Assembly: GCA_023101885.1 (NCBI GenBank)
Contig: JALPQD010000005.1
Coordinates: 5,115,819-5,179,818, forward strand
Origin: Typhlomys cinereus
Lineage: Eukaryota > Chordata > Mammalia > Rodentia > Platacanthomyidae
DNA length: 64,000 nucleotides
Direction of reading: 5' to 3'
Under the pieces are notes generated by a model. That model ran no database searches. It had not been told where the DNA came from and saw nothing but the letters and a program-made list of their open reading frames with translations. Positions 33,310 through 45,479 of the stretch are shown piece after piece. Numbering within the stretch: the stretch's first letter is position 1; each line of letters opens with the position of its first letter. Position numbers and translations under genes: made by a program.

Positions 33310-35330
33310 TTTCTTTAGTCACTTCAATTAGGTAAAATTTGACATTTAATTTAATTTAAATACATTTCTATATAAACATAGAGTTTTGAAATTCACTGGC
33401 ACCTCAGCCTAATTGTCCCCTCACTTTAGTCATATGTCCGGATTTTTAAAAATTTGAATCAGTTTTTTAAAATTTTGAATTTGGAATCTCAATGTTCAAA
33501 AATTATGATCCATGATATTATGATGAATGGAATATTGTAGTAGAATTTTCTTTATTATCTATAACAGAGTTGTGACTGCCATCTGGTAAAATACCTTTTC
33601 CATTAACTAGACAAGAAAGATTCATTATTAATAATGAATTCAGGGATTTTACTTACTGGAAGAAGTAGTCAAGTACTCTGGTACACACATTGCATTATGA
33701 ACCATAATATTGCTAGGTTTTAATGTAAGAGCCGCTAAGTATATTCCGAATATCACAAGGGTCAGGGTTCTTGTCTGGAATGTGCTCTGTGTTCTATCCT
33801 TATTCATGATTCATAGTGAGTCTCACCAAAATCCATGGATTGTGTTATGTTTAAAAAGTCCTTACTGAACCAATATGTTCAGGAATAAGATCAATAATAT
33901 ATGTGTAAACCTTTGAAATTTAGATTGAAGAGGAAGCTGCCTAATAAAACTCTGGAGCTGAATTTTATGCAATGTGCACCAGCTTTTAAATTTTACATTC
34001 AGGTCCCAATGGACCAAAAGACAAACTAAACACGTCTACAACCTTCTGCATTAATCCATGGTGGTCTTACGCAAAAGCCCTGAATGCACTTAGATTTTGA
34101 AGAAAGTATCTCATAATGGCATAATGTTGACATCATTTCTTTGTTAAAAGTCTGTTGCTTAATGTTAAAATTTTGAATTAGAATATGTATGTTTACACCT
34201 TTTTAGCTGGACCATTAATTCATGATGTAGCCCAAAGAAATGCCATAGTGTATGGAATCCAAAAACAATAATGATAAAAATGTATTAAAAAAGGAATGCT
34301 ATAGTTCTGAAGTCTGTTCCATTCAGTGCTTTTTTTGGTAGCCTTGATATCTAATGCTGCATTTATAAGGCCATCAGTTATCCAACATGTAAGTGCTAAA
34401 TTCCTTTTGAAGCTTTCGAGAGGAATTTTAATTAAGTTTTCAAAATTGCTTTTGGATCATATTCACAATTCTTCAGTGCTTTATTTCCATTAACAAAATA
34501 GTAATTAAAATTAAATTTTAAAAGAAGTAACCACAGTAGGTCAGACTTTTATTAACTTGAGATAGATAATGAACCTGTCCTATATACTGAGTTGGATCTG
34601 CAGCGAGGCTGGGAATAGTGTATTTTAATTAAGGTAATCCTTATTTGCATCTAACAAACAGCACTGCTACTTAGAAATTTAAGACCTCCATGATGCACAT
34701 TAGTACATTACCTCAACAAATCTAATAGAGATTTAATACTTGTGTTTTAAGGAGCAATTTGTCATAAATTAAGAGCATTTGCATAGTAAATTTCAAGGAT
34801 GTTATTCTTTGCAGACTTTGCTATAATTAAGGGGCACATTAAACATTAAAATTTTATAATTTCTGTAGTGTAGGAATGCTTGCTTTGTTATTAAACTGAG
34901 CCTCATTTTAGTCTGTGTGTAACCCTATGGAAAAGCTTTAATAAAGACATAATGAATATGCTGGCTGGAGCTAGGATCCTTTTTTTCTCCCTAAGTCTGA
35001 GCAATGGTTTGTGTGTTTAAAGAATGTTTAAGCATGCAAAAAATACAACTCTGAAGACATCTATTCAGTTGGATGGAGAGTGTTTAATCATTTAGAAAGT
35101 AGGCCAAAGAGACTTACCCAACCACACTGGTAAACAGCTATGAGCAGCAACATATATAAATTAAGTGCTCACTAATTGGGAGCATGGATAGAATCTTTCT
35201 GTAGTCGGCTAAGTGTTTACAGTATTAACATCTACTTAAGTTAGAGGAAAGGAATTAAGCAGCCCATTTTAATTAAGAATGACAACTTAATTCTCAAGGT
35301 TCCTTTTATTTTGATGGCTAATAAGATAAC
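33310..35330. other. 2-kb AT-rich block without young repeats (candidate regulatory element)
   Basis: No SINE, L1 or microsatellite is recognised over 2 kb. POU octamer sites ATTTGCAT occur at 34643-34650 and 34777-34784, and homeodomain-type TAATTAA occurs near 34430, 34625, 34824 and 35270. There is no coding frame of note. Such composition is common in deeply conserved developmental enhancers, but AT richness alone makes such motifs frequent. Confidence 0.4.
33575..33589 (-). promoter_or_regulatory. Weak candidate CTCF motif
   Basis: The - strand reads TTACCAGATGGCAGT, two mismatches from CCASYAGRKGGCRSY with the whole AGRKGGCRSY half intact. Confidence 0.3.
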
Positions 35331-35334
35331 TTTA

Positions 35335-35838
35335 GCATTTGAATGTTACTTGCCGCAGTGAGATGAGTTTAGGAAATACAGTTCAGGGAAAGGCTCGGCA
35401 GGGGAGTTCATCTGATCACATAGACTTCTGGCTGGTGATGGGCCATGTGTTCATGGGGGAGAGACTTAGGTGTGAAGGGATGCCCAAAGAAGAAGGACTT
35501 TATGCTTTATTGTTTGTCTTAGGCAGATGTGTGATTTTCTCATTACTCCTCCCGTGAACAAGCAAAACCTCTCGGCTATTCCAACCAAGAGGAAATGGCC
35601 CAAGTGCTGAGTAGTCACTGTCTCCTCCAACTTGACAGGGCAGGCACGTGTTTCTCCAACATTAATTCACGAATGTGATATTTCACAGAACCAACTCAGC
35701 TCATGTGCGTGTGGCCATTGTACATCTGCATGAGCTTTAACAATAATCTGAAAAGATCTCAGTGCTTGGTCTTATCATTTTGGGACCAGTTTAGAAATAC
35801 CATTTCACACTGTTCTTGTAACTGGCTTATATTCATTG
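35335..35838. other. Unassigned intergenic sequence
   Basis: No gene or repeat recognised. Short frames lack ATG context or family similarity. Confidence 0.3.
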
Positions 35839-35876
35839 TACACACACACACACACACACATACACACACACACAAA
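35839..35876. repeat. (CA)n microsatellite
   Basis: CA repeats with one TACA interruption. Confidence 0.9.
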
Positions 35877-35879
35877 CAG

Positions 35880-36685
35880 ATATAGAAACATTTATTTGTA
35901 TATTTCATGACTCATAATTTATTAAAATATTCACTGAGCTAGCCGAGTGCTACAATAATTGGCTAAAATATCTAATAATTACAATGTATTCAACTAGTTA
36001 TATGTAACAGGTAACAGTAATAAAAATGATATTCAAATTCTTCCTATGTTGGAGGCATGACTTGACGTGGAATCGATGGGTACCAGAACACAGCCATTTG
36101 GGTTCAAATCTCAAGGTCGTGCCTCTTGGCCGGTGACCTGTGGTCTCACACTCTGCATTCACACATTGGACATCATGCTGGAAGGTAAGTATGGTTCCCT
36201 TTGTTTTCACACTTCAGAGGCACCTCCATTTGAAAGTTTATCTAGCGAGTTCCCACTGGCAAGAGTTATGGTTGCTGCGCCCTCTGCTCCCCTCCCCCTT
36301 TCACCAATGACTGCTCACTTCAACCCTCACTATTGTTTAGGATCTGGAAAATAAAAGCTCAAAAATTAGAAGGATTGACTTGGGAGCAAATGATAAAACA
36401 GAAAAACTAAAACGTGTAACAGACAAAGATCACTGGTGTGAACGGATGATCCTGTGCTGGTGCAGCAGAGTCCTAAGCGGGGGATTAGTGAGACCCGACA
36501 AACTGCCCTCGTGTTCAAGGGTTCGCCGCGCAGCATCTAAGGCTAGAACTCCTCTGCGGTTTACGCTGAAGAGTTTTAAATGTTCTCTAAAGGTTGGTGA
36601 TTGGAAACTGGTCAATAACATGGGAAATGCCTGCTTTCTGTTAGACCCATGCGCTAAAGTAGCAACCAGCATGCCAACACTTAAG
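35880..36685. other. Mostly unassigned; faint MIR-like piece at 36085-36170
   Basis: 'catttgggttcaaatctcaa' followed by 'ggtgacctgtggtctc' is reminiscent of MIR in + orientation. The rest is unassigned. Confidence 0.3.
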
Positions 36686-36689
36686 ACAG

Positions 36690-36840
36690 TACTTTCTATG
36701 GGTCAAGTACTGACCTTGTTAGTTTGTTTAATGAATGCTACATTTTATCAACTCATCGAATTTTTACCACAACTCCATGGTCTTGGTTTTACGGCTGTGC
36801 CATTTAACTTATGAGAATGCTCAGACGCCAGAAGATAACT
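36690..36840 (-). mobile_element. MIR-like SINE
   Basis: 'tttctatgggtcaagtactg', 'ttaatgaatgctacatttta' and 'accacaactccatggtcttg' follow the MIR order in reverse orientation. Confidence 0.5.
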
Positions 36841-37083
36841 GTCCACTCAAGGGAAGCGTGGAACTGCTAGTCTAGGGACCGGATGCCGTGACGCAGTCCG
36901 CGACCATGTGACTCTTCTGCATTTATATTCTGTGACTAAGATTTGGCCCTAGGATAAGTATGGAGCCTATACCATTCTTTAAGAATTTTTTTCTCTGTGG
37001 ATGTGTATATATATATATGATGTATGTGTGTGCCTTGTATGCGCGCCACAGCACATGTGGGAGGACAGTCTCCAAGAAACAGT

Positions 37084-37126
37084 TTTTTATTTGAGTGTGT
37101 GCATGTGTGCGTGCGTGCGTGCGTGC

Positions 37127-37172
<46 letters not shown>

Positions 37173-37402
37173 ATCAGAGGTCACTGTGTGTCCTTGTGGC
37201 GGACCAAGGGTGACTTCGAGAATCATCCTGGATTGCTTCTACTTCCTTTTTGCTTCACTCTGGGATTTCCCAGGTTCCATCCACCAGGGCCAGAAAAACA
37301 GGCCACATTTCTGCCTGACACTTTTACCTGTGATCTGGGATCCAAACTCAAGACCTTCTGTTTGAGAGGCAAAGTCTTAACCCCTGAGCCATCTTCCAGC
37401 CC
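37084..37402 (-). mobile_element. DIP-like SINE with (GTGC)n/(GT)n tail
   Basis: Head complement 'ctgagccatcttccagccc', body 'aatcatcctggattgcttct', and expanded tail at 37095-37168. Confidence 0.83.
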
Positions 37403-37447
37403 TAATCATTTTGTATTATCTCTTATGTTCCAGATACTGTGTGTTGC

Positions 37448-37850
37448 AGTTTGCCTGTATAGTTGCTGATAAATGACCATCAAACAGCTGAAGGGAACAA
37501 GGGGTGTATTTTCTTACTGATAGTCTGGTTACAGTCTATAGTGCAGCTTGACAGGAGAGCACGCACCAACATCAGGCCAAGGGAACTGGCCACACCATCT
37601 CCACATAATGGCTGAGAGAGGGACGATCCTTACTTGCCAGATCAGCATGTCTGACTAAGTGTACAGAAGGATGCCAACTTCCTCAGCCGCTCTCAGTATT
37701 GTATTCATCTGTTCAGGGCCTAGTCCCACACACCATGGGCTGGGTCTTCCCCATCAACTATACAATCTCCTTCAGGTTTGCTGTGGGCTTAACTCAACTA
37801 CTAATTCTCCACAAATGTGCCCAGAGCTCAAACTGTCAAGTTGACACCTG
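37448..37850 (-). mobile_element. URR1-like non-autonomous hAT element, copy 3
   Basis: Aligned by eye with 25822-26155, including 'gataaatgaccatcaaacag', 'ccatgggctgggtcttcccc' and 'cacaaatgtgcccagagctc'. It is slightly longer than copy 1. Confidence 0.65.
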
Positions 37851-37894
37851 TGCCTAACTATGACACTGTGTCTATGTAACACAAATATATTTCC

Positions 37895-37896
37895 TC

Positions 37897-37941
<45 letters not shown>

Positions 37942-37950
37942 TGTCTGTCT
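37895..37950. repeat. (GTCT)n tetranucleotide repeat
   Basis: About 12 GTCT units with one slip (gttgtctg). Confidence 0.95.
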
Positions 37951-38083
37951 GTTTCTATTTGCTAAGTAGTTCTGGTTGACCTGAACTATATTTTTGATAT
38001 GAACTTGGTCGACCTTGATCTCCTAGTCATCCTCCTGACTCTCCTGACTAGTGGATTTATGAGCACGTGCTGCCAAGCCTGAC
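37950..38083 (-). mobile_element. B1-like SINE, diverged
   Basis: 'gaacttggtcgaccttgatc' and 'gagcacgtgctgccaagcct' fit a reverse B1. Confidence 0.5.
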
Positions 38084-38089
38084 TTCTTA

Positions 38090-38800
38090 CGTTTCATTTT
38101 GATGACCAATGAGCAGTATGTGCAGACTTTCTGAAATGTGCTAGGACGGTTTGTGCTTCTGAGCAGCTAGAAAGTACTAGGGGCTGGGAGGGCAGGTAGC
38201 AAATTAGACCGTGTTGGCTCTTTATTTTGCAACTGTAATAGTCTGACTAACATCTACCATGGCGCGTGTCATGTTGTATTAGAATCTCACTATGTTTTTA
38301 AAACGCTTGGAGATGTCAGCCAGCTTGGTTTTTCTCTATGATCCAATGCATTTATATGCAATAATATGTTATGCAGGTTGTATGAGGCTTTGTGTATTTT
38401 GTCTCATTTATGGTGTGACTTGTGCTTATTTTCAAAGGGAAATGATTATTTTCAGATATATGACAAAACACGGTCCCTGCCTTTTAGGAGTTTCCAGTGG
38501 AAAGAGGCAATACTAAGATCAACACATATATGTATGTAGTAGACACACAGTTTGAAGCAACATTTTGTAGCTACAGCAATGTTAGCACTTTAATCGGAAG
38601 GCGAATGAGTCGTTTCTGCCTTGGTTTCTGCAATACACAGAGGACGAGCAGTTCAGTTAGAGGAGAAAGAGCAGACGTGTCGGGAAATCACACAGTCCTT
38701 TACACTTGCTTGTTCCTGCGCCCCTCATTCCTGCCACACTCTTTCCCTGTGATTGCTGCTATGAAATATTAGCCTTTAAAAATTCATCACACAGTGGGTT
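38090..38800. other. Unassigned intergenic sequence
   Basis: No gene or repeat recognised with confidence. Confidence 0.3.
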
Positions 38801-40560
38801 GTAGCACTGTGATCTGCCCAATTACAGCATTCTGAATGTTTATAGGTTTTCAGAATCCCCGACGAGTCTACCGAAATTCCCTGAAGGGAAAGAAAAATTA
38901 AAATCATCATTTCCCCCTTCTGCTTTTACTGAGAGAGACCAGTTTGTCAAGAACAAACACACCGTAGGATGCCCTCGGGAGGCTGGGGAGAAGGTGGCTG
39001 AGATCTGCCTGGCAGGACACCAGCAGGCCTGGGTATAACCCGCCCTGTCCACCAGGTGTCTCCCTGTCTGAGGAGGATTCGCGTGAAGTGTCAGTTGAAG
39101 GCCGCGACACTGTTCCATTAGTAATAAATTACAGGAGTGATTTCATTAATTTCTTCACCTCAATCAGTGCATATTAGTGTAAGTTACTCAGCCAAATATC
39201 AAAAGAACCATTGCATTTTAACCTTTTGGGCTCTTACTGTGTAGCCAGGAACAGTAGGAAAAAAAATAAACGAGTGAAGCATCTCTTTAAAAAAATTGAC
39301 TGTAGATAAGGAATGACATAATTTTTCCTGTTTTTAATTGAATAGGTTTATAGTTTTATGCAAAACCATTTGCATTACATTTGACCCTCTGGGAACCGCT
39401 TTTTTTTCCCCCTGTGGATATAATTTCGAGTCTTTAATAATCTGTTGTTAAATCCAGTCAGAGTTTGATTAATGAATTGTGATGAACCCGTGCATTAATT
39501 TGCAGGTTCGGTCTAATGTCCAAAAGGCTGCTTTGTTGCAAATGTTATTAATGTTGGCTCTTCAGGACGAGCCGTCGGATGGCAGTGGAAGCGTGCCTCA
39601 GCACCATCTTTGCAGCCTTAGTAGGGACCTCAGAAGAATGCCAGCCAAAGAGGAAAACCCTGCGTTAGCCCCGTGCCCTGAAACCGGGAGCCTCTAACCC
39701 CTATGGAGGGTCCCTCGATAGAATTCAGGGGAGTCTGTAAATTTCAGTGTTTAAAAAAAAATCCTTCATTAACCTGTAACTGAAATTTAACATTCTGTCC
39801 CATTATAAATGTAGTCACCAGACCGCAGAATTATTCATCATATCCGTGACTTTGTCACAGCTGTGAATTACAGATATTTTCGTAGCATATTTTATAACCT
39901 TGAAGCATAAATAATACTCCCTACCACCTCAAAACTGTGGTAATCACCAGGACAGCTGTCCAATCTGTTATTTAATGTAACAAAGAGGTGCATGTACTAC
40001 TATATCACTAATTTAGAAAATAAGAGTACGACTGGTTATATCCATAGGCATCTAGAGATGTAATTCTGAAAGAGATATGCCGCCCCACCTGTCATATACT
40101 GTTGTTACTTTTCAAGCACTGACAATTTACTTATTTCTCCGACTCTGTTTCTAGGAACAAGTTCAAAGTTCAATTGTGTCACCAATGTGGCCAGAGGACA
40201 GAGTGCTAAGTTGCGGGTCCACATTTCTCGCTCCCCCCCTCCCAGTAGCTAAAAGACAGGAGCTATCTGTCACCCTCGCTGACATTTTCTAAGCACATAT
40301 TAAACTGTGTGATGCACGGGAGGCGCTTAGAAAAATAATGAACAAATGATGTCTTTAGGAGGAAATAAATTTTTTTTTCATCCTCCAAATGAGTCCAGGT
40401 TTGAAAACCATTTTTAAAAAGTGAAACAAAATCTGGTCTCCATGCTCGCAAGCATTTACTGCCTCATAAAAGGCCTTTACAAGGCATTAGAAATGTTTAT
40501 AGGAGCTGGTATCAACCGGTTTATTGTCCAGCAGCTGAGCATACGAGGGTACTGTGGACT
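38800..40560. other. Repeat-poor AT-rich block (candidate conserved non-coding)
   Basis: No SINE or microsatellite is recognised over 1.7 kb. 39340-39560 is dense in POU/homeodomain-like words ('atgcaaaacc', 'catttgcattac', 'gcattaatttgcagg'). No convincing coding frame. Conservation is inferred. Confidence 0.35.
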
Positions 40561-41435
40561 CTCATAACTGATTCATTTCAAAGCACTGTTAGGATTAAAC
40601 AAAGAGAACTCAGAGTCTCCAAATGCAAATACCGCTGCACAGAGATAGAAAATTAGATTAGGGAAGAAGATCAGCATGGGCACTGGGAGGGCCTGGGTGT
40701 GTTTGTAAGTCACACGATGCAGATCCCACCTCATGAGTGTCTGCTGGAAGTTGTCCGAAAGATTGCTTCCCAAAGTATTGGAGCAAGTGTTGGAGCAGGA
40801 AGAGGTTAACCGACCGGAGGCCTCCGCATTGCTGAATGTACCCGCCCCACTGGTCTGTTTGATTGACCTGGTCTGATTACACTCTATGTGGGGGTCTCTC
40901 TTCCTTTCCCTTCCAAGCTGCCTGGAGGCTGTTCCTTCCACCCCCCATTTCTGCTCCCTGTTCCTCCTAGACAGGGCATCTTTTAAGCACTTCTGAGCTC
41001 TACTTCTCTAATATGGACTGTTCTAGTTGAGTATGGCTTGGGGGTTTTCATTATTCTCCCTTTAGTCTTTTAAAAATATTTATTTGCTTCTTTGGGGCAT
41101 GTGTTCTTGAGGCAGTCAGAGAACAGGTTCAATATAGCTGGCTCTCTCCTTCCACTTTTATGTGAGTTTTGGGAATATTTGTATTCTTTAAATGTCCTAT
41201 GTGGATATAGAATTGTCTGTTTATTAACCCAAATTTATCAATTGTATCCTTTAGTCAGAATGCTTAATAATTGATGGAGAAAGTAGGTTAAAGGGTCTCC
41301 TCACCATTGTAGATCTGTCTCTTTATATTTTTAATTCTGCTAGCTTTTGCTTTATATTTTTTGAGAGAGCACAGATCTAATCTTGTCATATCATTTGGTA
41401 GCTTAACTTTTATTTATTTATTATTATCATTGTAA
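40560..41435. other. Unassigned intergenic sequence
   Basis: A - strand open frame at 40573-40941 has no recognisable family. 41070-41180 may be a degraded RSINE-like piece. Confidence 0.3.
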
Positions 41436-41440
41436 TTATT

Positions 41441-41480
41441 ATTTTAATGTTTCACTTACTTGAGAGAGGAAGAGGGAGGA

Positions 41481-41528
<48 letters not shown>

Positions 41529-41658
41529 AGAAGGCATATCATGGCACATTGGTGGAAGTCAGAGGACAACTTTTAGAAGTCAGTTCCCTCCTTCCTCCAT
41601 GTAGGTCTCCAGGGATCAAACGCAAGCCTTACTCCCTGAGCTATCTCATTGCTCTCTA
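41441..41658 (-). mobile_element. RSINE1/B4-type SINE with (GA)n
   Basis: (GA)n at 41484-41524, then 'ggaagtcagaggacaacttt', 'cagttccctccttcctccat' and head end 'ctgagctatctcattgctct'. Confidence 0.75.
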
Positions 41659-41667
41659 TTTTATTAT

Positions 41668-41862
41668 TACTCTGGCTATGTCTGTGTGTGAGTGCGTGTG
41701 AGTGCAAGCACACTTGTGCATAGTGTATAAGTGGAGATCACAGGACAACTTCACAGTGTTGACTCTCTCCTTCCACCTTTATGTAGGTTCCGACCTTTAT
41801 GGGTCACTGGGCTGGTGTGGCAAGTGCTTTTTCCCACCGAGCCATCTCTCCGGCTCTGGTAG
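41668..41862 (-). mobile_element. RSINE1/B4-type SINE
   Basis: 'agatcacaggacaacttcac', 'gactctctccttccaccttt' and head end 'accgagccatctctccggct'. It lies next to the previous copy in the same orientation. Confidence 0.72.
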
Positions 41863-42325
41863 ACTAATTTTAAAGGTCATAGTCGGCATGTCACTTCTTG
41901 TGTTTGATAGTAACGGTCACATATATCTCTTCCACTTACCTTATTTTCAACCCTTCTGGGTCTTTGTATTGAAAAATGGGCTTATTTTGACAGCATTTAG
42001 TTGAATTTTAATTTTTTTCACCTAATTGGATGAACTTTGACTTTCCATTCAAACATTTCATTCACTTATCCTTAGTGTCCACATTGATGTGTTTGGAATT
42101 ATATTTATTCCATATGACATTCATCCTTTACTTAGAGAGTCTCATTTAAATCATTAATCTTACCCTTTTCCAGACTGTACCTGAATTTATGCACATTAAC
42201 TTCATTTCCCCCCTTGTCATTATTACGGCATGTCATGCATTTTTACGTGTATATGTATTTTAAGTGTTATAAACCATTGCTGTGGCTTTGCAATTATTAG
42301 TGTTTATGTTCATATTTGCATTTAC

Positions 42326-42329
<4 letters not shown>

Positions 42330-42360
<31 letters not shown>

Positions 42361-42718
42361 TGATATATGAGTGCATGCGTGTGCAGTGCCCTTGCTCGTA
42401 TGGGTGCACGTGTGCTGTGGCACCTGCATGGATGGAGGTCAGAGGACAATCTTGGGGTGTTGGTCCTCGTCTTTCTACACTTGTTTGAGATAGTCTCTTT
42501 GCTACTGTGCAAACCTAGCAAGCTGGCCATGGAGCTTCTGGAAGATTCTCCCATCCCTGGTTCCCATGACCCCACAGGAGCGCACTGGGATTGCAGATGC
42601 TTGTGCTATTGCATCTGGCTTTTTTTTTTTTTTTAACGAGGGCTCTGGAGATCTGAACTCCGGTCGTCGGCCATGTGCACAGAGGCGCTTTCCCTGCTGA
42701 GCCATCTCTCCAGCCTCA
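42330..42718 (-). mobile_element. B4A-type SINE (B1-containing)
   Basis: (GT)n at 42330-42358, 'ggaggtcagaggacaatctt', a B1-like middle ('gcactgggattgcagatgct'), an internal T run, then head end 'ctgagccatctctccagcc'. Confidence 0.78.
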
Positions 42719-42849
42719 CGCCTACCTTTCTACTGTTCTTCATTCTTTCTTGTACTTCTTCTCTATCGGAGATCGTTTTCCTCCTGTCTGAAGAAGTCTC
42801 CAGAATTTCTTTTAGTAGGTCTGTACATTGCATATTGTTAACAATTTTT

Positions 42850-43180
42850 TTCTTCCCACATTTTATTTTTTTATTTTTTACAAGTTCAATAGGTATCCCC
42901 ATCCTTTCCCTCCCTCCTCCCCCTCATTCCCCCTTGCATTCTCCCCCCCTTTTCCCCTTCCTTTCACCTCCTTCCCTCCCTCCCTCCCTCCCTTCCCCTC
43001 TTCCAGTGTCTTCCCCTTCCTCCCTCCTATCCCTTAGAGCATCCTTTTGTGTGAATGCCAAACTTCCCTCTGAGTCCTCCACCCTAGTGAGGGATGAGGA
43101 CTCAGTGGCACAGCCCGGAGCCCTTTCTTGGCCTCCCCATTAGTACAGGAACTCTATTATGAGTGCTGTTAATAATTTTT
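42850..43180 (-). mobile_element. Pyrimidine-rich L1 3'-UTR-like repeat (unoccupied copy)
   Basis: Same family as 13485-14380: 'caagttcaataggtatcccc', a long C/T tract, 'gagcatccttttgtgtgaat' and 'gaggactcagtggcacagcc'. It lacks the SINE found at the equivalent site in the other copy. Confidence 0.55.
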
Positions 43181-43184
43181 TTAA

Positions 43185-43940
43185 CACTTCTAAATTTGAA
43201 GAATATTTTCATTGGCTATAGAATACTATGTTGTCAACAATCCTGACATTTTAGGATGTCTTCTATTCTGTTTTCTGGCTTTCCTGGTTTTGAGGAGAGA
43301 TTACTTGACTCCTCTGTGGGTTTTACACTCATTGACCAGCTGTCCTTAGGTTTGTGCTTGTCCTGTTGTGGGCCTGACATCTTCATCTCTTTTGGAAGAT
43401 TCCCAGCCGTTCGTCTTCAAATAAAGCTCGCAGACTCATTTCCTTTCCAATCTCCTTCTGTGTGAGGTTCACTTACATTAGGATTTTGCCACCTTCCATA
43501 TGCGGCTTGTGCTTTTTCCTATCGTTTTTGTTTCCTTTTGCATGTTTTTCTTGTGTCAGTATGCACATGTGATGAGACAAAATCGTGTGACTTAAATTTT
43601 CTGTCCCTTCATTTCTGCAGCTAAGGAATATTTGTTGGAGCGAATGCTAATGGTACTCAATATATTGGGAGGATTATGCCTCGCTGGAGGACAGGGGTTA
43701 GAAATAGGAGGAGATTACAAAACTTAAAAAGCTCTTGCTACTATTGATAATTGCATCAGAAAGGCAATGCGAGCATATTGACTGTGGTTCTTGGTAATCT
43801 TGGTAATTTTTCACCCAGAATTTGGTGAATTACATATTTACTAGGAGGAATTTCAACGTCCATATTCTCTCTTCTGGAGGAACTTTGAGGTCAGGTCTAT
43901 TTCTTGCTTGCTGTTGCTAGAGTGGAAGTAAAAGGTAGTT
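43185..43940. other. Unassigned intergenic sequence
   Basis: No gene or repeat recognised. Confidence 0.3.
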
Positions 43941-44520
43941 GGATGAAGGAAGGTTCTAGAAGAGAGAGAGAAAGAGAGAGTCTCTAGTATTCGCTAGACA
44001 AAGGCTTTGCCTTTGCCACCATTGAGAGAAGTACATTTCTTGATCCATGCAAGGAAAAATGTTCCGTCAAAGCAAGAATCTGGTGCAATTTCATTAACAA
44101 AGTTTCCAACAAATGTTTCTTCTCATTCCTACAAGAATCATTCTGGCGGTATCATTTTAATCGGATTCAGAGTACACGATTATGCCACTGTACATGAAGC
44201 AATTTGTGTTTTGACTGGTGATAAATTGATAATCGCCTAACTGACTAAGCCAGTCCACTGAGCGGCAGTTAATATTGTGAAACTTCAATAAAGTCGGCTG
44301 TCAATGGGATAGATATTGCAGGTGAGCACCTTGATCTCTCATTGTAATCCTCTGAATCTCTGTTATCCATCACTCTATAATCCATTTGTTTAGCAGGGAA
44401 ATAGGCTTCTAAAATCTCACCATCAAACTAAGCTTCAACAATAACATTTCCAAATCTGACACACAAGTCTCAACAACATTGTCAGAATGCTTATTTAGCT
44501 ATCAAATTGAGCAAGGTGGC
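43940..44520. other. Repeat-poor unique block (candidate conserved non-coding)
   Basis: Balanced-composition unique sequence with no repeat features, flanked by SINE-rich DNA. An open frame (44007-44240) begins at TTG and has no known family. Confidence 0.3.
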
Positions 44521-44760
44521 GGAAACTTACACGAGTATGGCAAGAGATTGAAGGGTGTTCCCCTTTGTTTTCTTGGACAATAAATAAGTTTCATAAGCAC
44601 AGTCTTTCTGCTTCCCTGCTGAGCATGCCTTTGAGTAATGGGTCTTTGGTATTAAGTTTCCCACCTCTGTGACAGATCGAAATGTAAAGTTTCAAAAACT
44701 GGCCAGATTTTCCTGTTGGTAAATCTTAAGAGGTACAAAGTGAGGTAAGAATCAGGTGAG

Positions 44761-44915
44761 AGGGCCAGTGAGATGTCTCAGTGGGTAAAAGCATTGGCAT
44801 GCCAACCTGGTGAGTTCAACTTCTAGAGCCGCAGCTGGTAGGAGAGAAGTGACTTCTGAAAGGTATCCTTTGAACTATACACATGCCACAGCATTGGTTC
44901 TCTCTCTCTCTCTCA

Positions 44916-44947
<32 letters not shown>

Positions 44948-44968
44948 AATACAAAAATATTTTCTTTA
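44761..44968 (+). mobile_element. RSINE1/B4-type SINE
   Basis: Head 'agggccagtgagatgtctca', 'cctggtgagttcaacttcta', then (TC)n at 44900-44945 and an A-rich end. Confidence 0.75.
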
Positions 44969-44983
44969 AAGAAAGAACTAGGT

Positions 44984-45270
44984 GGGCTGGGGAGATGGCT
45001 CAGGGGTCAAAGCTTTTGCCACTCAAGCAAAAGGCCCTGAGTTCAGATCCCCAGATCCCATGTAAAAATGTTGGGCAAATATGGCATAATTCTGGCCCTG
45101 GGAGATGGAGTCACTCAACTCGCAACACTAAAGCAAAGCAAGAAGGAGGTAGAACAATCCAGGATGATTCCTGATTGACGTTTTTGACCTCCACAGGCAT
45201 GAACACTCAAGTGCCTGTTATATGTACATATACATATATACCCATCTATATGCAGGCACACACGCGCGCG

Positions 45271-45317
<47 letters not shown>
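44984..45317 (+). mobile_element. DIP-like SINE with (CG)n(CA)n tail
   Basis: Flanked by actaggt (44977-44983 and 45318-45324). Head 'gggctggggagatggctcag'. The tail contains (CG)n and (CA)n from 45261. Confidence 0.87.
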
Positions 45318-45322
<5 letters not shown>

Positions 45323-45360
45323 GTTAGAGCGGTACAGCTTTACTTTCATGAATGGAAGCA

Positions 45361-45452
45361 AAGGGGAGGGGCATATCTCAGCGGGACGAATGCTCGTCCG
45401 TTATGAACCAGATCTTATATTGGGTCCCCAGGGCTGTGAAGTAAATAAATAG
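45361..45452 (+). mobile_element. ID-like tRNA-derived SINE, old
   Basis: 'ggggaggggcatatctcagc' (A box) and 'ttgggtccccagggctgtga' with an A-rich aataaataga end. Confidence 0.55.
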
Positions 45453-45479
45453 ACCCCAAATAGCGAAAAAGCAAGGAAT

